A DNA stretch of 64,000 nucleotides from an uncultured Prochlorococcus sp. (GTDB lineage: Bacteria > Cyanobacteriota > Cyanobacteriia > PCC-6307 > Cyanobiaceae): the NCBI GenBank assembly GCA_902527105.1, contig CABZNT010000006.1:1-64000 (forward strand). Reading direction: 5' to 3'. Shown piece by piece: positions 8,126-18,603 of this stretch. The number at the start of each line of letters is the position of its first letter. Position 1 is the first letter of the stretch. The position numbers and the translations under genes are program-made. Under the pieces are notes generated by a model. The model had not been told where the DNA came from. It saw only the letters and a list, made by a program, of their open reading frames with translations, and searched no databases.

Positions 8126-9541
8126 TTAACCCTGAACATCAAGCTTGTCGACAGTGTCAAACTCAAACTTAATTTCCTTCCAAGTTTCTAGAGCAATAGC
8201 TAATTCAGGACTATGCTTAGCAGCTTCCATAAGAATGTCTCTACTCTCTTTTTCGATTTCGCGACCAGCATTACGGGCTTTTACACAAGCTTCTAAAGCA
8301 ACTCTGTTAGCTGCAGCTCCAGCGGCTGAACCCCATGGATGACCATGTGTTCCTCCACCGAACTGAAGGCAGGAATCATCCCCAAAGATCGCTAGAAGTG
8401 CAGGCATATGCCAAACATGGATACCACCTGATGCGACTGCGAATACTCCAGGCATTGAACCCCAATCTTGATCAAAGAAGTTACCTCTTGATCTATCTTC
8501 AGGAACAAATGATTCTCTTAAGTTGTCAATATAACCAAGTGTTGTTTGACGATCACCTTCTAGTTTTCCAACAACGGTTCCAGTATGTAATTGGTCTCCT
8601 CCAGATAGTCTCAAACATTTTGCAAGAACTCTGAAGTGAATACCATGCTTTGGATGTCTATCAATAACAGCATGCATAGCTCTGTGAATATGCAGAAGCA
8701 TGCCGTTTTTACGACACCAATTAGCTAATCCAGTATTTGCAGTAAAACCACCAGTTATATAATCATGCATGATGATTGGCATATCTAGCTCTTTGGCAAA
8801 TTCAGCTCTCTCATAGAGTTCTTCAGGAGTGTTAGCAGTACAGTTTAAATAGTGACCTTTAACTTCTCCAGTTTCTCGTTGAGCAAGCTTAACTGCTTCT
8901 GCAACAAACTCAAATCTTTCTCTCCAACGTTGGAATGGTTGAGAATTAATATTCTCATCATCCTTCGTTAAATCAAGACCGCCTCTAAGACATTCATATA
9001 CAACTCGACCGTAGTTTTTACCAGATAATCCTAGTTTAGGTTTGATAGTACAACCTAGTAGAGGTCTTCCGTATTTGTTAAGTCGATCTCTTTCAACTAC
9101 GATTCCATTTGGTGGTCCACCGCAAGTTTTAATGAAAGCAATTGGGAATCTAATATCTTCTAGACGTAGATGTCTTAGAGCTTTAAATCCAAAAACGTTT
9201 CCTACAAGAGATGTTAATACGTTTGTAATTGAGCCTTCTTCAAAAAGATCTAAAGGATATGCAATAAAAGCATAGAAAGCTTCAGGATCTCCAGGGACGT
9301 CTTCGATTCGATAACAACGTCCTTTGTAAAATTCTAAGTCAGTAAGTAACTCGGACCAAACAGTTGACCAAGTACCTGTCGAAGATTCAGCGGCAACAGC
9401 TGCTGCAACTTCTTCTCTTGGGACACCTTCCTGACCTGTACATTTGAAACAGGCTAGTAAATCGGTGTCTAGGGGTACATATTCTGGAGTCCAGTAGGTA
9501 TCTCTGTACTCCTTTACCCCTGCGTCATACTTCTTACTCAT
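8126..9541 (-). CDS. cbbL: Rubisco large subunit, form IA
   Basis: Catalytic subunit of Rubisco, 471 residues, fixing CO2 onto ribulose bisphosphate in the carboxysome. The carbamylated lysine and metal ligands are in [18 protein letters not shown]193, D195 and E196. The TIKPKLGL catalytic loop has K167 and K169. The C-terminal half carries [13 protein letters not shown] and [11 protein letters not shown]. The N-terminus [17 protein letters not shown] is that of proteobacterial-type form IA rather than the beta-cyanobacterial form IB. It follows csoS1 by 69 bases. Confidence 0.99.
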   Translation of the reverse strand: MSKKYDAGVKEYRDTYWTPEYVPLDTDLLACFKCTGQEGVPREEVAAAVAAESSTGTWSTVWSELLTDLEFYKGRCYRIEDVPGDPEAFYAFIAYPLDLFEEGSITNVLTSLVGNVFGFKALRHLRLEDIRFPIAFIKTCGGPPNGIVVERDRLNKYGRPLLGCTIKPKLGLSGKNYGRVVYECLRGGLDLTKDDENINSQPFQRWRERFEFVAEAVKLAQRETGEVKGHYLNCTANTPEELYERAEFAKELDMPIIMHDYITGGFTANTGLANWCRKNGMLLHIHRAMHAVIDRHPKHGIHFRVLAKCLRLSGGDQLHTGTVVGKLEGDRQTTLGYIDNLRESFVPEDRSRGNFFDQDWGSMPGVFAVASGGIHVWHMPALLAIFGDDSCLQFGGGTHGHPWGSAAGAAANRVALEACVKARNAGREIEKESRDILMEAAKHSPELAIALETWKEIKFEFDTVDKLDVQG

Positions 9542-9610
9542 AAGGATAAATTTAGGTCTTTGTAGGGAAAATAATTATTGTGCAAAATTTATAAATCTTG
9601 CTTTACTTAA

Positions 9611-9922
9611 TTAGTCCTTTTGACCAAGAAATTCACCGTTACCTAGAGCAGGTTCAACCTCTCTATGAGGACGAGCGATAATGTGAGCTGCAACTAAACC
9701 GTCACCAACTCTTTCACAAGCATCAGCACCAGCTCTTACAGCTGCGTTAACTGCGCCTGTTTCGCCTCTAACTAATACTGTGACATAACCGCCGCCAACG
9801 AATTCACGACCAATAAGGCGAACTTCTGCTGCCTTTGTCATTGCGTCTGCTGCTTCGATTGCAGGTACAAGTCCGCGTGTCTCGATCATGCCGAGAGCGA
9901 TACCCATTGTTTCTGTAGCCAT
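9611..9922 (-). CDS. csoS1: Major hexameric carboxysome shell protein CsoS1
   Basis: A single BMC domain of 103 residues that tiles the shell facets as hexamers. It has MGIALGMIETRGLVPAIEA at the N-terminus and the pore/core motif EVRLIGREFVGGGYVTVLV. It is the first gene of the carboxysome operon. Upstream lie a promoter-like region and two copies of a 14-base repeat motif. Only one csoS1 copy is present here, as expected for Prochlorococcus. Confidence 0.98.
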   Translation of the reverse strand: MATETMGIALGMIETRGLVPAIEAADAMTKAAEVRLIGREFVGGGYVTVLVRGETGAVNAAVRAGADACERVGDGLVAAHIIARPHREVEPALGNGEFLGQKD

Positions 9923-9940
9923 TGTCTACTAAATACTAAA

Positions 9941-9954
9941 TGTGGAATGTTCAA
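9941..9954 (-). repeat. 14-base repeat motif, copy 1
   Basis: TTGAACATTCCACA on the minus strand ends 18 bases before the csoS1 start codon. It is identical to copies at 10172-10185 and 56959-56972. It has an imperfect dyad (TTGAA-CA-TTCCA). It is a candidate protein-binding site or leader element; I recognise no established regulator consensus. Confidence 0.6.
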
Positions 9955-10042
9955 TTCGAAGAATGCTTCATTAAGTACTTATAAGTCAAGCGTTTTCGAC
10001 AAAATCTCCATTAATGTTTTTTCTATCATTCATAAGTTAAAC

Positions 10043-10072
10043 TTATCACCCTTGGTACTATTGATATGTCAA
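10043..10072 (-). promoter_or_regulatory. Candidate promoter for the carboxysome operon
   Basis: On the minus strand TTGACA is followed after 18 bases by TGATAA, resembling sigma-70 -35 and -10 boxes. It would start transcription about 115 bases upstream of csoS1. The spacing is acceptable and the -10 match is modest. A second weak TTGACT occurs nearer the gene, so this assignment is tentative. Confidence 0.3.
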
Positions 10073-10145
10073 TACTTATGCAAATTAGTTAGTGCATCAA
10101 AACATACTGTTGTGTTAAGAAAAAATTTACATTATGTTATTTCCG

Positions 10146-10202
10146 TACGAGGCAGGCCCTGTCTACACAGGTGTGGAATGTTCAACCTTTCCTGTCTCCG
10201 TA
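10146..10202 (+). ncRNA. Candidate structured RNA containing the 14-base motif
   Basis: TACGAGGCAGG pairs with CCTGTCTCCGTA around one bulged base, giving an 11-bp stem with one G-U pair if read on the plus strand. Inside, CCTGT and ACAGG form a second hairpin with a CTAC loop, and motif copy 2 lies in the unpaired part. Reading on the minus strand gives an A-C mismatch instead of G-U. No U-run follows on either side. It may be a small RNA, a leader element or a binding platform. Confidence 0.35.
10172..10185 (-). repeat. 14-base repeat motif, copy 2
   Basis: Identical to copies 1 and 3 (TTGAACATTCCACA on the minus strand). It is about 250 bases upstream of csoS1 and 64 bases from the divergent ITP pyrophosphatase gene. 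It sits in the internal loop of the stem-loop at 10146-10202. Confidence 0.6.
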
Positions 10203-10249
10203 TCAAGCTTTAAAGTAAGATAATATTCACAATTAATTTATTTGTTATT

Positions 10250-10834
10250 TTGAACCTTCCAGTTCTAACTATTGCGAGTGGCAATCAAAGAAAAGTATCT
10301 GAGATTTCAGAGATGCTGGATGTTTTATCTTTAAAGGTTCAGAAGCAACCAGAATATTTAAATGTCGAAGAGACTGGAAACACATATTTTGAGAATGCAC
10401 TTCTAAAAGCAAAAGCAGCTGCTTTAGAAACTAAAACTTGGGCATTAGCTGATGACTCGGGTCTTGAAGTAGATGTTTTAGATGGTCGGCCAGGAATTTA
10501 TTCTGCTCGATATGCCAATACTAATGATGAGAAAATTAAAAAATTAATTGATGAACTTTCTGATAGTCCTTATAGGAGTGCAAGATTTATAAGTTGCATG
10601 GTTTTGTGCGATCCCTCAGGAAACTTGGTTAAAGATACAACAGGAATATGCTGGGGAGAAGTTCTTAAGAATCCCAAATATCCAAACGGGGAATTCGAAT
10701 CTATTTTTTGGGTAAAAGAGGCTAACTGTGTTTACGGTGAGCTCTCACAATCACAATTAAATAAATTAGGTAGTAGAGGTAAAGCTGCAAAAATTATGTC
10801 ACCTTTTTTAAAAAAAGAGATAGGTTTAAATTAA
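10250..10834 (+). CDS. rdgB: dITP/XTP pyrophosphatase (RdgB/HAM1 family)
   Basis: This house-cleaning enzyme hydrolyses non-canonical purine triphosphates (ITP, dITP, XTP) to monophosphates. The 194-residue protein has the N-terminal TIASGNQRKVSEI nucleotide-binding motif and the catalytic ADDSGLEVDVLDGRPG block near residues 66-81. The usual start here is TTG (TTGAACCTTCC), as no ATG precedes the conserved N-terminus. It stands between csoS1 and csoS1D, on the opposite strand, as in other picocyanobacteria I recall. Confidence 0.94.
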   Translation: MNLPVLTIASGNQRKVSEISEMLDVLSLKVQKQPEYLNVEETGNTYFENALLKAKAAALETKTWALADDSGLEVDVLDGRPGIYSARYANTNDEKIKKLIDELSDSPYRSARFISCMVLCDPSGNLVKDTTGICWGEVLKNPKYPNGEFESIFWVKEANCVYGELSQSQLNKLGSRGKAAKIMSPFLKKEIGLN

Positions 10835-10841
10835 AGAACTA

Positions 10842-11612
10842 TCAATAATTTGAAATTTCTTCAATTGCTCTTATAGCAGCAGCTGCAGCCTCTTCTACAT
10901 CCCCTTCTTTCCCGGCGAGAGTTAATCTACCAAAAGCTCCAACTGCCTTAACATCAACAACAGTTATATTCGATGCTTTTTCAGCTTCATTAGCTGCTTT
11001 TAAAACATAACCAGCTGGTTCAGTTTCTAATATAAACATGCTCATTCCAGATTGAATCATTGATCCACTTCTGTTTTGTCTATTTATTAGAACTGCATGA
11101 TCTGGAGTAATTGCTCTAATAACTTCAGTCCAACTCGTAGCAGGTTTTGTTCTTTTTCTAACTTCGCTTCCAATAGCATCTAGAACGACATCTCCAGAGT
11201 GTAAAACCGTGCTTTGATCTTTATGGTAGAGAGCAAGAGATCCAAATGCTCTTTCAACAATCATCTGACCAAGTCTTACATTACTTGCTTTTAGTGCAAT
11301 ATCAGTGACTCTATGAACAGCCATCCCAGGCGAAACTTCCATCCAAAGACATGAATCACCAGGAATAGGTAAAAAACCTCTACTAACAGTTCCCATATAT
11401 GCGGCTAATTGAGGTTGCAGAGAATCTAAAAAAACATATGTTCTTAACTCAATTTGCTCAACTTGACTTGCTTGTCTGGATACCAGAGACTTTTCTGAGT
11501 CGGTAGTAATAAAACAGCTAGCACCACTGGCCTGAGATTGCACCTCAGATCCTGTGACTAGAGAACTCCCTTTTTTTCGTTCCCCTCTGTTTAAGCTAGA
11601 AGTTGGTTCCAT
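10842..11612 (-). CDS. csoS1D: Tandem-BMC shell protein CsoS1D
   Basis: Two fused BMC domains form trimers with a large gated pore in the carboxysome shell. The ATG at 11612 ([15 protein letters not shown]) gives 256 residues, the size known for Prochlorococcus CsoS1D. The frame is open to 11705 (31 more residues), but that would leave only 4 bases to the divergent neighbour and no promoter room. Motifs seen are [34 protein letters not shown] and [14 protein letters not shown]. It lies outside the main operon, beyond the divergent rdgB gene. Confidence 0.95.
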   Translation of the reverse strand: MEPTSSLNRGERKKGSSLVTGSEVQSQASGASCFITTDSEKSLVSRQASQVEQIELRTYVFLDSLQPQLAAYMGTVSRGFLPIPGDSCLWMEVSPGMAVHRVTDIALKASNVRLGQMIVERAFGSLALYHKDQSTVLHSGDVVLDAIGSEVRKRTKPATSWTEVIRAITPDHAVLINRQNRSGSMIQSGMSMFILETEPAGYVLKAANEAEKASNITVVDVKAVGAFGRLTLAGKEGDVEEAAAAAIRAIEEISNY

Positions 11613-11709
11613 TGAGGCGACTATAACGGATAATGGTTCATTTTTTCTATTAAATTTACTTGCATGCTTACCACAAAACGATAACTTCAAGTAAAAGATA
11701 TGCATTTTT

Positions 11710-12078
11710 ATGAGAACTTCTCAAAAAAAAGAACCAAATGTTTCTGGTACTGAAAAAGAATTAACTCCTGATCAAACTCTTGGATTAGTTAGCCTAAGCT
11801 TGATGCAAAAACTATCTCAGAAAGACCCATCTTTTAGCTGGTTAGAAGAAGATAAAATTGAGAAAGTAAATCTTAAGAACCTTAGAGATAGATTGGAGTT
11901 AACCCAATTAGCTATAAATACTGGAGCACCTTTAACCACTTCAGAAGTGACAGCTCTAATTGGAGCTAAGCCAGGAAAATCTAAGTTAGAAAGAGCAGGA
12001 TTATTAGCTACGAAAATAGCTAGAAATGTATGGAAGCTTTCAAAAACAAGTCAAGGAAATGCCTTCTATAGAAATTAG
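11710..12078 (+). CDS. Conserved hypothetical protein upstream of the chl genes
   Basis: A 122-residue soluble protein that I do not recognise. It has a charged N-terminus ([15 protein letters not shown]), a predicted helical body and [23 protein letters not shown], which looks like a small helix-turn-helix or helical hairpin; [11 protein letters not shown] follows. There is no signal peptide or membrane segment. It is divergent from csoS1D (97 bases between starts) and 157 bases upstream of chlN on the same strand. A regulatory or nucleic-acid-binding role is possible but unproven. Confidence 0.7.
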   Translation: MRTSQKKEPNVSGTEKELTPDQTLGLVSLSLMQKLSQKDPSFSWLEEDKIEKVNLKNLRDRLELTQLAINTGAPLTTSEVTALIGAKPGKSKLERAGLLATKIARNVWKLSKTSQGNAFYRN

Positions 12079-12226
12079 AATATGCCCTAAAAATAATTTT
12101 CATAATTCTCATTTAAGTATTTAAACATTCATATAAGTTTTTTAAATGTGTTCATTTTGTAAGAGAACTTATTAATTACTTTCTTAAATTAAAAAGTTTA
12201 TGCAAGCTTGAAATATAAGCTCTTGA

Positions 12227-13492
<1,266 letters not shown>

Positions 13493-13497
13493 AGAAT

Positions 13498-15069
13498 ATG
13501 GAATTAACTCTATGGACATATGAAGGACCACCACATGTTGGTGCGATGAGAATTGCCTCTTCAATGAAAGATATACATTATGTACTTCATGCACCTCAAG
13601 GAGATACATATGCAGATCTTCTTTTTACAATGATTGAGAGGAGAGGGCAAAGGCCTCCAGTGACTTATACAACTTTCCAGGCTAGAGACCTCGGAGGCGA
13701 TACAGCTGAATTAGTTAAGAAAAATATTAAGGAAGCTGTAGATCGATTTAAACCCAAAACTCTTTTAGTGGGAGAAAGTTGTACAGCGGAACTTATCCAA
13801 GACCAACCTGGAGCTCTTGCAAAAGGTATGGGGTTTGATATGCCAATTGTTAATCTTGAATTACCTGCTTATAGCAAGAAGGAAAATTGGGGTGCATCAG
13901 AAACCTTTTATCAATTAACAAGAACCCTTTTAAAAGATAAAGTAAGTTCTTCAGATAAAATAAGTCCCCTAAGGTGGAAGGAATTAGGTAGAAGACCAAA
14001 AGTAAATATACTTGGCCCCTCATTGCTAGGATTTAGATGTAGAGATGATGTTATCGAAATCCAACGTATACTTTCAGAACAAGGTATAGATACAAACGTT
14101 GTTGCTCCATTGGGTGCTAGTCCTGATGATATTGAAAGGCTAATTGATGCTGAAATAAATATCTGTCTTTACCAAGAAATTGCTGAAGCTTCATGTGAGT
14201 GGCTTAAACGGAACTTCGGTATGGAATATACAAATACTATTCCTATTGGAATAAAAAATACAATTAATTTTGTAAATGAAGTTCATAAGAAATTAGATCT
14301 TCCTTTAACGAATAAAAAAGAATTAGAAAATAAATCAAAACTTCCTTGGTACTCAAAATCAGTTGATTCAAATTATCTAACTGGAAAAAGAGTTTTTATT
14401 TTTGGTGATGGAACTCATGCAATTGCTGCAGCCAAAATTGCTAAGGAAGAATTGGGTTTTGCAGTAGTGGGTCTTGGAACATACAGCAGGGAGATGGCCA
14501 GGCAAGTAAGAGCTACTGCAAAAGATTTAAATGTAGAAGCTCTGATAACCAATAATTATCTAGAAGTGGAAGATGCCATAAAAAAAGCAGCCCCTGAACT
14601 AGTTTTAGGAACCCAAATGGAAAGGCATAGTGCAAAAAGACTCGGCATTCCATGCGCAGTAATCAGTACTCCAATGCATGTTCAAGATGTTCCTGCAAGA
14701 TACAGCCCTCAAATGGGATGGGAAGGAGCAAATGTGATTTTTGATGACTGGGTACATCCCCTAATGATGGGCTTAGAAGAGCATCTTATTGATATGTTCA
14801 AACATGACTTTGAGTTTGTTGATGGTCATCAAAGCCATTTAGGACATACAGCGACAAACACAAAGGACTTTTTAAAGTCTGACAATAAAAAAGATAATGA
14901 CCATAAAGAGAGCATTATCTGGACTGAATCGGGTAGAGCTGAATTAACAAAAGTCCCATTTTTTGTAAGAGGTAAAGTCAAAACAAATACTGAAAAATAC
15001 GCAATCTTGAGAGGAATTCCTGAGATAAGCGATGAAACGCTTTACGATGCCAAAGCATATTTCAGTTAA
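13498..15069 (+). CDS. chlB: Dark-operative protochlorophyllide reductase subunit B
   Basis: The second subunit of the NB component, 523 residues, related to nitrogenase MoFe protein. D36 in [19 protein letters not shown] is the unusual aspartate ligand that completes the NB cluster with three ChlN cysteines. [16 protein letters not shown] and [20 protein letters not shown] are family blocks. The C-terminal region [19 protein letters not shown] is the usual ChlB tail. It follows chlN by 5 bases; chlL follows after 192 bases with a stem-loop between. Confidence 0.98.
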   Translation: MELTLWTYEGPPHVGAMRIASSMKDIHYVLHAPQGDTYADLLFTMIERRGQRPPVTYTTFQARDLGGDTAELVKKNIKEAVDRFKPKTLLVGESCTAELIQDQPGALAKGMGFDMPIVNLELPAYSKKENWGASETFYQLTRTLLKDKVSSSDKISPLRWKELGRRPKVNILGPSLLGFRCRDDVIEIQRILSEQGIDTNVVAPLGASPDDIERLIDAEINICLYQEIAEASCEWLKRNFGMEYTNTIPIGIKNTINFVNEVHKKLDLPLTNKKELENKSKLPWYSKSVDSNYLTGKRVFIFGDGTHAIAAAKIAKEELGFAVVGLGTYSREMARQVRATAKDLNVEALITNNYLEVEDAIKKAAPELVLGTQMERHSAKRLGIPCAVISTPMHVQDVPARYSPQMGWEGANVIFDDWVHPLMMGLEEHLIDMFKHDFEFVDGHQSHLGHTATNTKDFLKSDNKKDNDHKESIIWTESGRAELTKVPFFVRGKVKTNTEKYAILRGIPEISDETLYDAKAYFS

Positions 15070-15090
15070 TTTAGTTACTAATAAACTATA

Positions 15091-15124
15091 ATTAAGTCAT
15101 GAGTATTTTCACTCATAATTTAAT
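15091..15124 (+). other. Stem-loop between chlB and chlL
   Basis: ATTAAGTCATGAGT, a six-base loop and ACTCATAATTTAAT form a nearly complete 14-bp stem (one mismatch, one possible G-U). It lies 22 bases after the chlB stop and 137 bases before chlL. It is AT-rich and lacks a following T-run, so a weak terminator, an mRNA end or a processing site is possible. Confidence 0.5.
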
Positions 15125-15261
15125 AGATTTAATACTAAAAATTCAGTTATAAGAACATATTTCCCACTTTTAATACAAATAAATACATATTTGTTTAGAA
15201 ACATATTTCATGTGTATTTACGCTGCAAGAATATAAATAATAATTTGTTTTTAAGCTTTAA

Positions 15262-16149
<888 letters not shown>

Positions 16150-16155
16150 TCTTCA

Positions 16156-17166
16156 TTAATCTAATCCAACCAATTTGCTTGTTAAATCATAAGTTTGCTG
16201 AGAGGTTTTCGTATCAATTATTCTTTTTGACAACTTTTGAGAAAAAGCTTTTCTGCCAGTTTTTTGACGATTTCCCCAACTCCAATGTACTGATGGTTTA
16301 GCAAATTCTTTATAAGTTGCCACTTGAGCGACCCTCTCTCCTGCCAATCTTTGTGACACATATCCTTTTGTTATGAATTTTTGAAATATCGGGAAAAGGA
16401 ATCTAAATAACCAAGGTGTATCTCTAAAAAGTTTTGTCTCAGCAACACATCCAGGATATAGAGAATTTACAATAATCTTCTCTGTAGGATATCTTTTTGA
16501 TAATTCCTGAACGGTCACCATATTGCAAAGTTTACTATCCTTATAAGCCTTGCCAGGTTTGAATTTCTTTCCATTCGCCATACTTATTGGAGATAAAAAA
16601 CCATTTTTGAATCCAGATAAATCTCCCAAATCGGCTGGGGCAGGGATGGGGATCCTTCCTCCAAGTTCCGAATAATTAGCCGTAACAGTACCTAATACCG
16701 TAATTCTTGGCTTGAATAAAGTTGATTTACCATTTAAAACAATTTCTCTCTCAGAAGATAAAATATTTTCTATAAGTAGATTTATCATAAGAAAATGCCC
16801 AAAATGATTTACTGCCATAGAGTTTTCAAACCCCTGAGGAGACCTTTCAGGTCTCTTTAGTCTGGGTTTATAAACCGCTGCATTACAGATAAGAGAATTT
16901 ATTGGTTTTTTAAATCTTTCTAATATTTCATGACAACCTTGTCTCACATCATCCAAGTTAGAAAGATCTATTTCTATAAAGTGAACATTTTTAACTTCCT
17001 CTTTTGTCAAGAATTCCTCAGCTATTGTTATAGCCCTTTTATTTGATCGATTAACAGCGATAACCTCCCACCCAAATCTTAATAGAGGTTTTAGTGTATT
17101 TAATCCAACTCCAGAAGTTGTTCCTGTTATTAGGACTAAACCCTTAATGTTCTTACTCACTAGCAA
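16156..17166 (-). CDS. por: Light-dependent protochlorophyllide oxidoreductase
   Basis: An SDR enzyme that uses NADPH and light to reduce protochlorophyllide. The Rossmann motif LITGTTSGVG is at residues 12-21, NAAV near 95-98 and the catalytic pair Y208 and K212 are in KAYKDSKLCNMV, the signature that separates Por from ordinary SDRs. Length is 336 residues. It faces chlL tail to tail, so both the light and dark routes sit side by side. Confidence 0.96.
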   Translation of the reverse strand: MLVSKNIKGLVLITGTTSGVGLNTLKPLLRFGWEVIAVNRSNKRAITIAEEFLTKEEVKNVHFIEIDLSNLDDVRQGCHEILERFKKPINSLICNAAVYKPRLKRPERSPQGFENSMAVNHFGHFLMINLLIENILSSEREIVLNGKSTLFKPRITVLGTVTANYSELGGRIPIPAPADLGDLSGFKNGFLSPISMANGKKFKPGKAYKDSKLCNMVTVQELSKRYPTEKIIVNSLYPGCVAETKLFRDTPWLFRFLFPIFQKFITKGYVSQRLAGERVAQVATYKEFAKPSVHWSWGNRQKTGRKAFSQKLSKRIIDTKTSQQTYDLTSKLVGLD

Positions 17167-17214
17167 AAAAGATAATAGAAAAATGAAAAGTAGAATGATT
17201 CAAGATCACCCTTA

Positions 17215-17562
17215 TCAACGCCATATTACTCTGATAATGTCCCTGGAAATTATTTGATCCTGATCCTTCATAAATCTTTGCTCACCTTCAGAAGAGAATA
17301 AATCATCAAACTTATTTGTTAAAACATTAAATCTAAATTTTTCGTGTAAAAATGAGTCTTCAATTTCCCTTAATCTGGTCATCCTTACTTTGGAACTATA
17401 GCCAAGTTTAATCAGGCTTATTATTGCTACAAGGGAAAAGCTAATTTTTATAATTAAAAAAATCAATGATACAAAATTTTCCTGTTCCCGTTGTCTGTTT
17501 ATAAATACAGACCGAAAATATTTTTTTTGTAAAATACTATTTTTATAAAAAGATTTTGACAA
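17215..17562 (-). CDS. Small single-pass membrane protein with helical tail (unknown, possibly FtsB-like)
   Basis: A 115-residue protein. A basic N-terminal 30 residues is followed by one hydrophobic segment at about 31-53 (VSLIFLIIKISFSLVAIISL), then a charged helix MTRLREIEDSFLHEKFRFNV and a C-terminal EQRFMKDQDQIISRD. It looks like a conserved cyanobacterial family of unknown function. The topology (short cytoplasmic end, one helix, short extracytoplasmic coiled coil) resembles FtsB/DivIC, but I see no decisive signature. It lies between por and psaM. Confidence 0.75.
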   Translation of the reverse strand: MSKSFYKNSILQKKYFRSVFINRQREQENFVSLIFLIIKISFSLVAIISLIKLGYSSKVRMTRLREIEDSFLHEKFRFNVLTNKFDDLFSSEGEQRFMKDQDQIISRDIIRVIWR

Positions 17563-17647
17563 AATGAGTGCTAGATATTTTTACTGAACAAATAAATTCA
17601 GTCTAACTATATTATTACCTTATAATTTTTAAATTTTCTAATATGCT

Positions 17648-17752
17648 TTAGTTCCTACCTAAACTAATTCCTAGCCTTAGTGCTAAAACTCCTGCATGCA
17701 TAACAACTATGAGGCTTAAAGCAATAAGATTAATTGTTTGAGTTGGCTCCAT
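17648..17752 (-). CDS. psaM: Photosystem I reaction centre subunit XII (PsaM)
   Basis: A 34-residue protein read from an ATG at 17752: [18 protein letters not shown] followed by [16 protein letters not shown]. It is one transmembrane helix with the expected PsaM pattern, including LALRLG near the C-terminus. It stabilises trimeric photosystem I. The gene is easily missed because of its size. A hairpin holding a Shine-Dalgarno-like GGAGGAG lies 23 bases upstream. Confidence 0.92.
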   Translation of the reverse strand: MEPTQTINLIALSLIVVMHAGVLALRLGISLGRN

Positions 17753-17774
17753 GGTAAAAAATTATTTTCTATAT

Positions 17775-17794
17775 TCTCCTCCGAAAAGAGGAGA
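17775..17794 (-). promoter_or_regulatory. Hairpin in the psaM leader
   Basis: TCTCCTC, a six-base loop and GAGGAGA form a 7-bp stem upstream of psaM. The arm nearest the gene reads GGAGGAGA in the mRNA, complementary to the 16S rRNA tail, but it is about 23 bases from the ATG, further than usual. It could control ribosome access or mRNA stability. Confidence 0.4.
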
Positions 17795-17889
17795 TTTGAA
17801 ACACTATTACAAAATGATGTTACGTAATTAACAAATTGAAAGAAAAAATTTATTGAAAATTATCATAAATAAACCTAACAAAATTAGTT

Positions 17890-18591
17890 TTGGGAAAAGA
17901 AAATCAGGCTTTAATTTTTTCAACAAATAATTTACCTGGATTTGATCAAATGGCTTTAGATTTAGATTCTTTAGATCAGACAATTTCAAATCCTGAAATA
18001 ATTCTCACATTGAGGTTCTACTATTGGACTGGGGATTGGCTTTCAATTGGCTATCACCAAAAGGAAATTCCTCTTCATTGGGAAAATTTATTGTCAAATG
18101 GGGAAATTAATATTGTTAGACGTCCCTCTGGAGGTGGTGCTGTTCTGCATTCAGGAGGCATAACATATGCATTAACATTTAAAAAAACTTACTATAAAGT
18201 CTTTAGTTATGAAATGGTTAATAATTGGTTAATTAAAAGTTTTAGAGAATTAGGTCTAAACTTACGATATGGTAATTCAAGAAAATCAAGCATTAAAACA
18301 AATTGTTTTGGGACTTCATTAATTTCTGATTTAGTTGATCAGGATGGGTTTAAAAGAATAGGTAGTGCCCAATTTCGTAAAAAAGGTGCATTCCTTCAAC
18401 ATGGAGAGATTCAAACAAATCCTTCAAGAGATTTGTGGTTCAAATTATTCAAAGAAGAAGCTCCACCAAAAGTAAATTTAAAACTAACAAATGATGAAAT
18501 AGTTCAACATTTGAGAAATTCATTCCTGAAAAATAAACAAAATATAAATTTCAAAAATATTGCCATAGATAAAAAAAATAGAAAACTATAA
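17890..18591 (+). CDS. Lipoate-protein ligase A-like protein
   Basis: A 233-residue member of the biotin/lipoate ligase family. It has VRRPSGGGAVLHSGGITYAL (residues 76-95), corresponding to the RRxxGGGxVxH lipoate-binding motif, and KRIGSAQ with the candidate lysine K155. The usual Asp after His in the first motif is Ser. The start is taken as the TTG at 17890; no ATG or GTG is available upstream in frame before a stop at 17866. It probably attaches lipoate or octanoate to 2-oxoacid dehydrogenase or glycine cleavage proteins; a salvage or transferase role cannot be distinguished. Confidence 0.82.
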   Translation: MGKENQALIFSTNNLPGFDQMALDLDSLDQTISNPEIILTLRFYYWTGDWLSIGYHQKEIPLHWENLLSNGEINIVRRPSGGGAVLHSGGITYALTFKKTYYKVFSYEMVNNWLIKSFRELGLNLRYGNSRKSSIKTNCFGTSLISDLVDQDGFKRIGSAQFRKKGAFLQHGEIQTNPSRDLWFKLFKEEAPPKVNLKLTNDEIVQHLRNSFLKNKQNINFKNIAIDKKNRKL

Positions 18592-18603
18592 TTACAAGAA
18601 TTA

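Larger units (their letters stand above)
9923..10249. promoter_or_regulatory. Intergenic region between csoS1 and the ITP pyrophosphatase gene
   Basis: This 327-base divergent region must hold the main carboxysome promoter (leftward) and the promoter of the rightward gene. It contains two copies of a TGTGGAATGTTCAA motif (9941-9954 and 10172-10185), a strong imperfect stem-loop (10146-10202) and a -35/-10-like pair reading leftward (10043-10072). No coding frame is convincing. GC content in 10140-10200 is clearly above the surroundings, which suggests a structured RNA. Confidence 0.6.

Noticed and set aside
8145..8634. Open frames on the plus strand across cbbL
   Set aside because: They mirror the conserved Rubisco large-subunit gene and have no motif or ribosome site.
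11613..11705. Extended N-terminus of CsoS1D
   Set aside because: The 31 added residues have no family counterpart and would leave 4 bases to the divergent gene.
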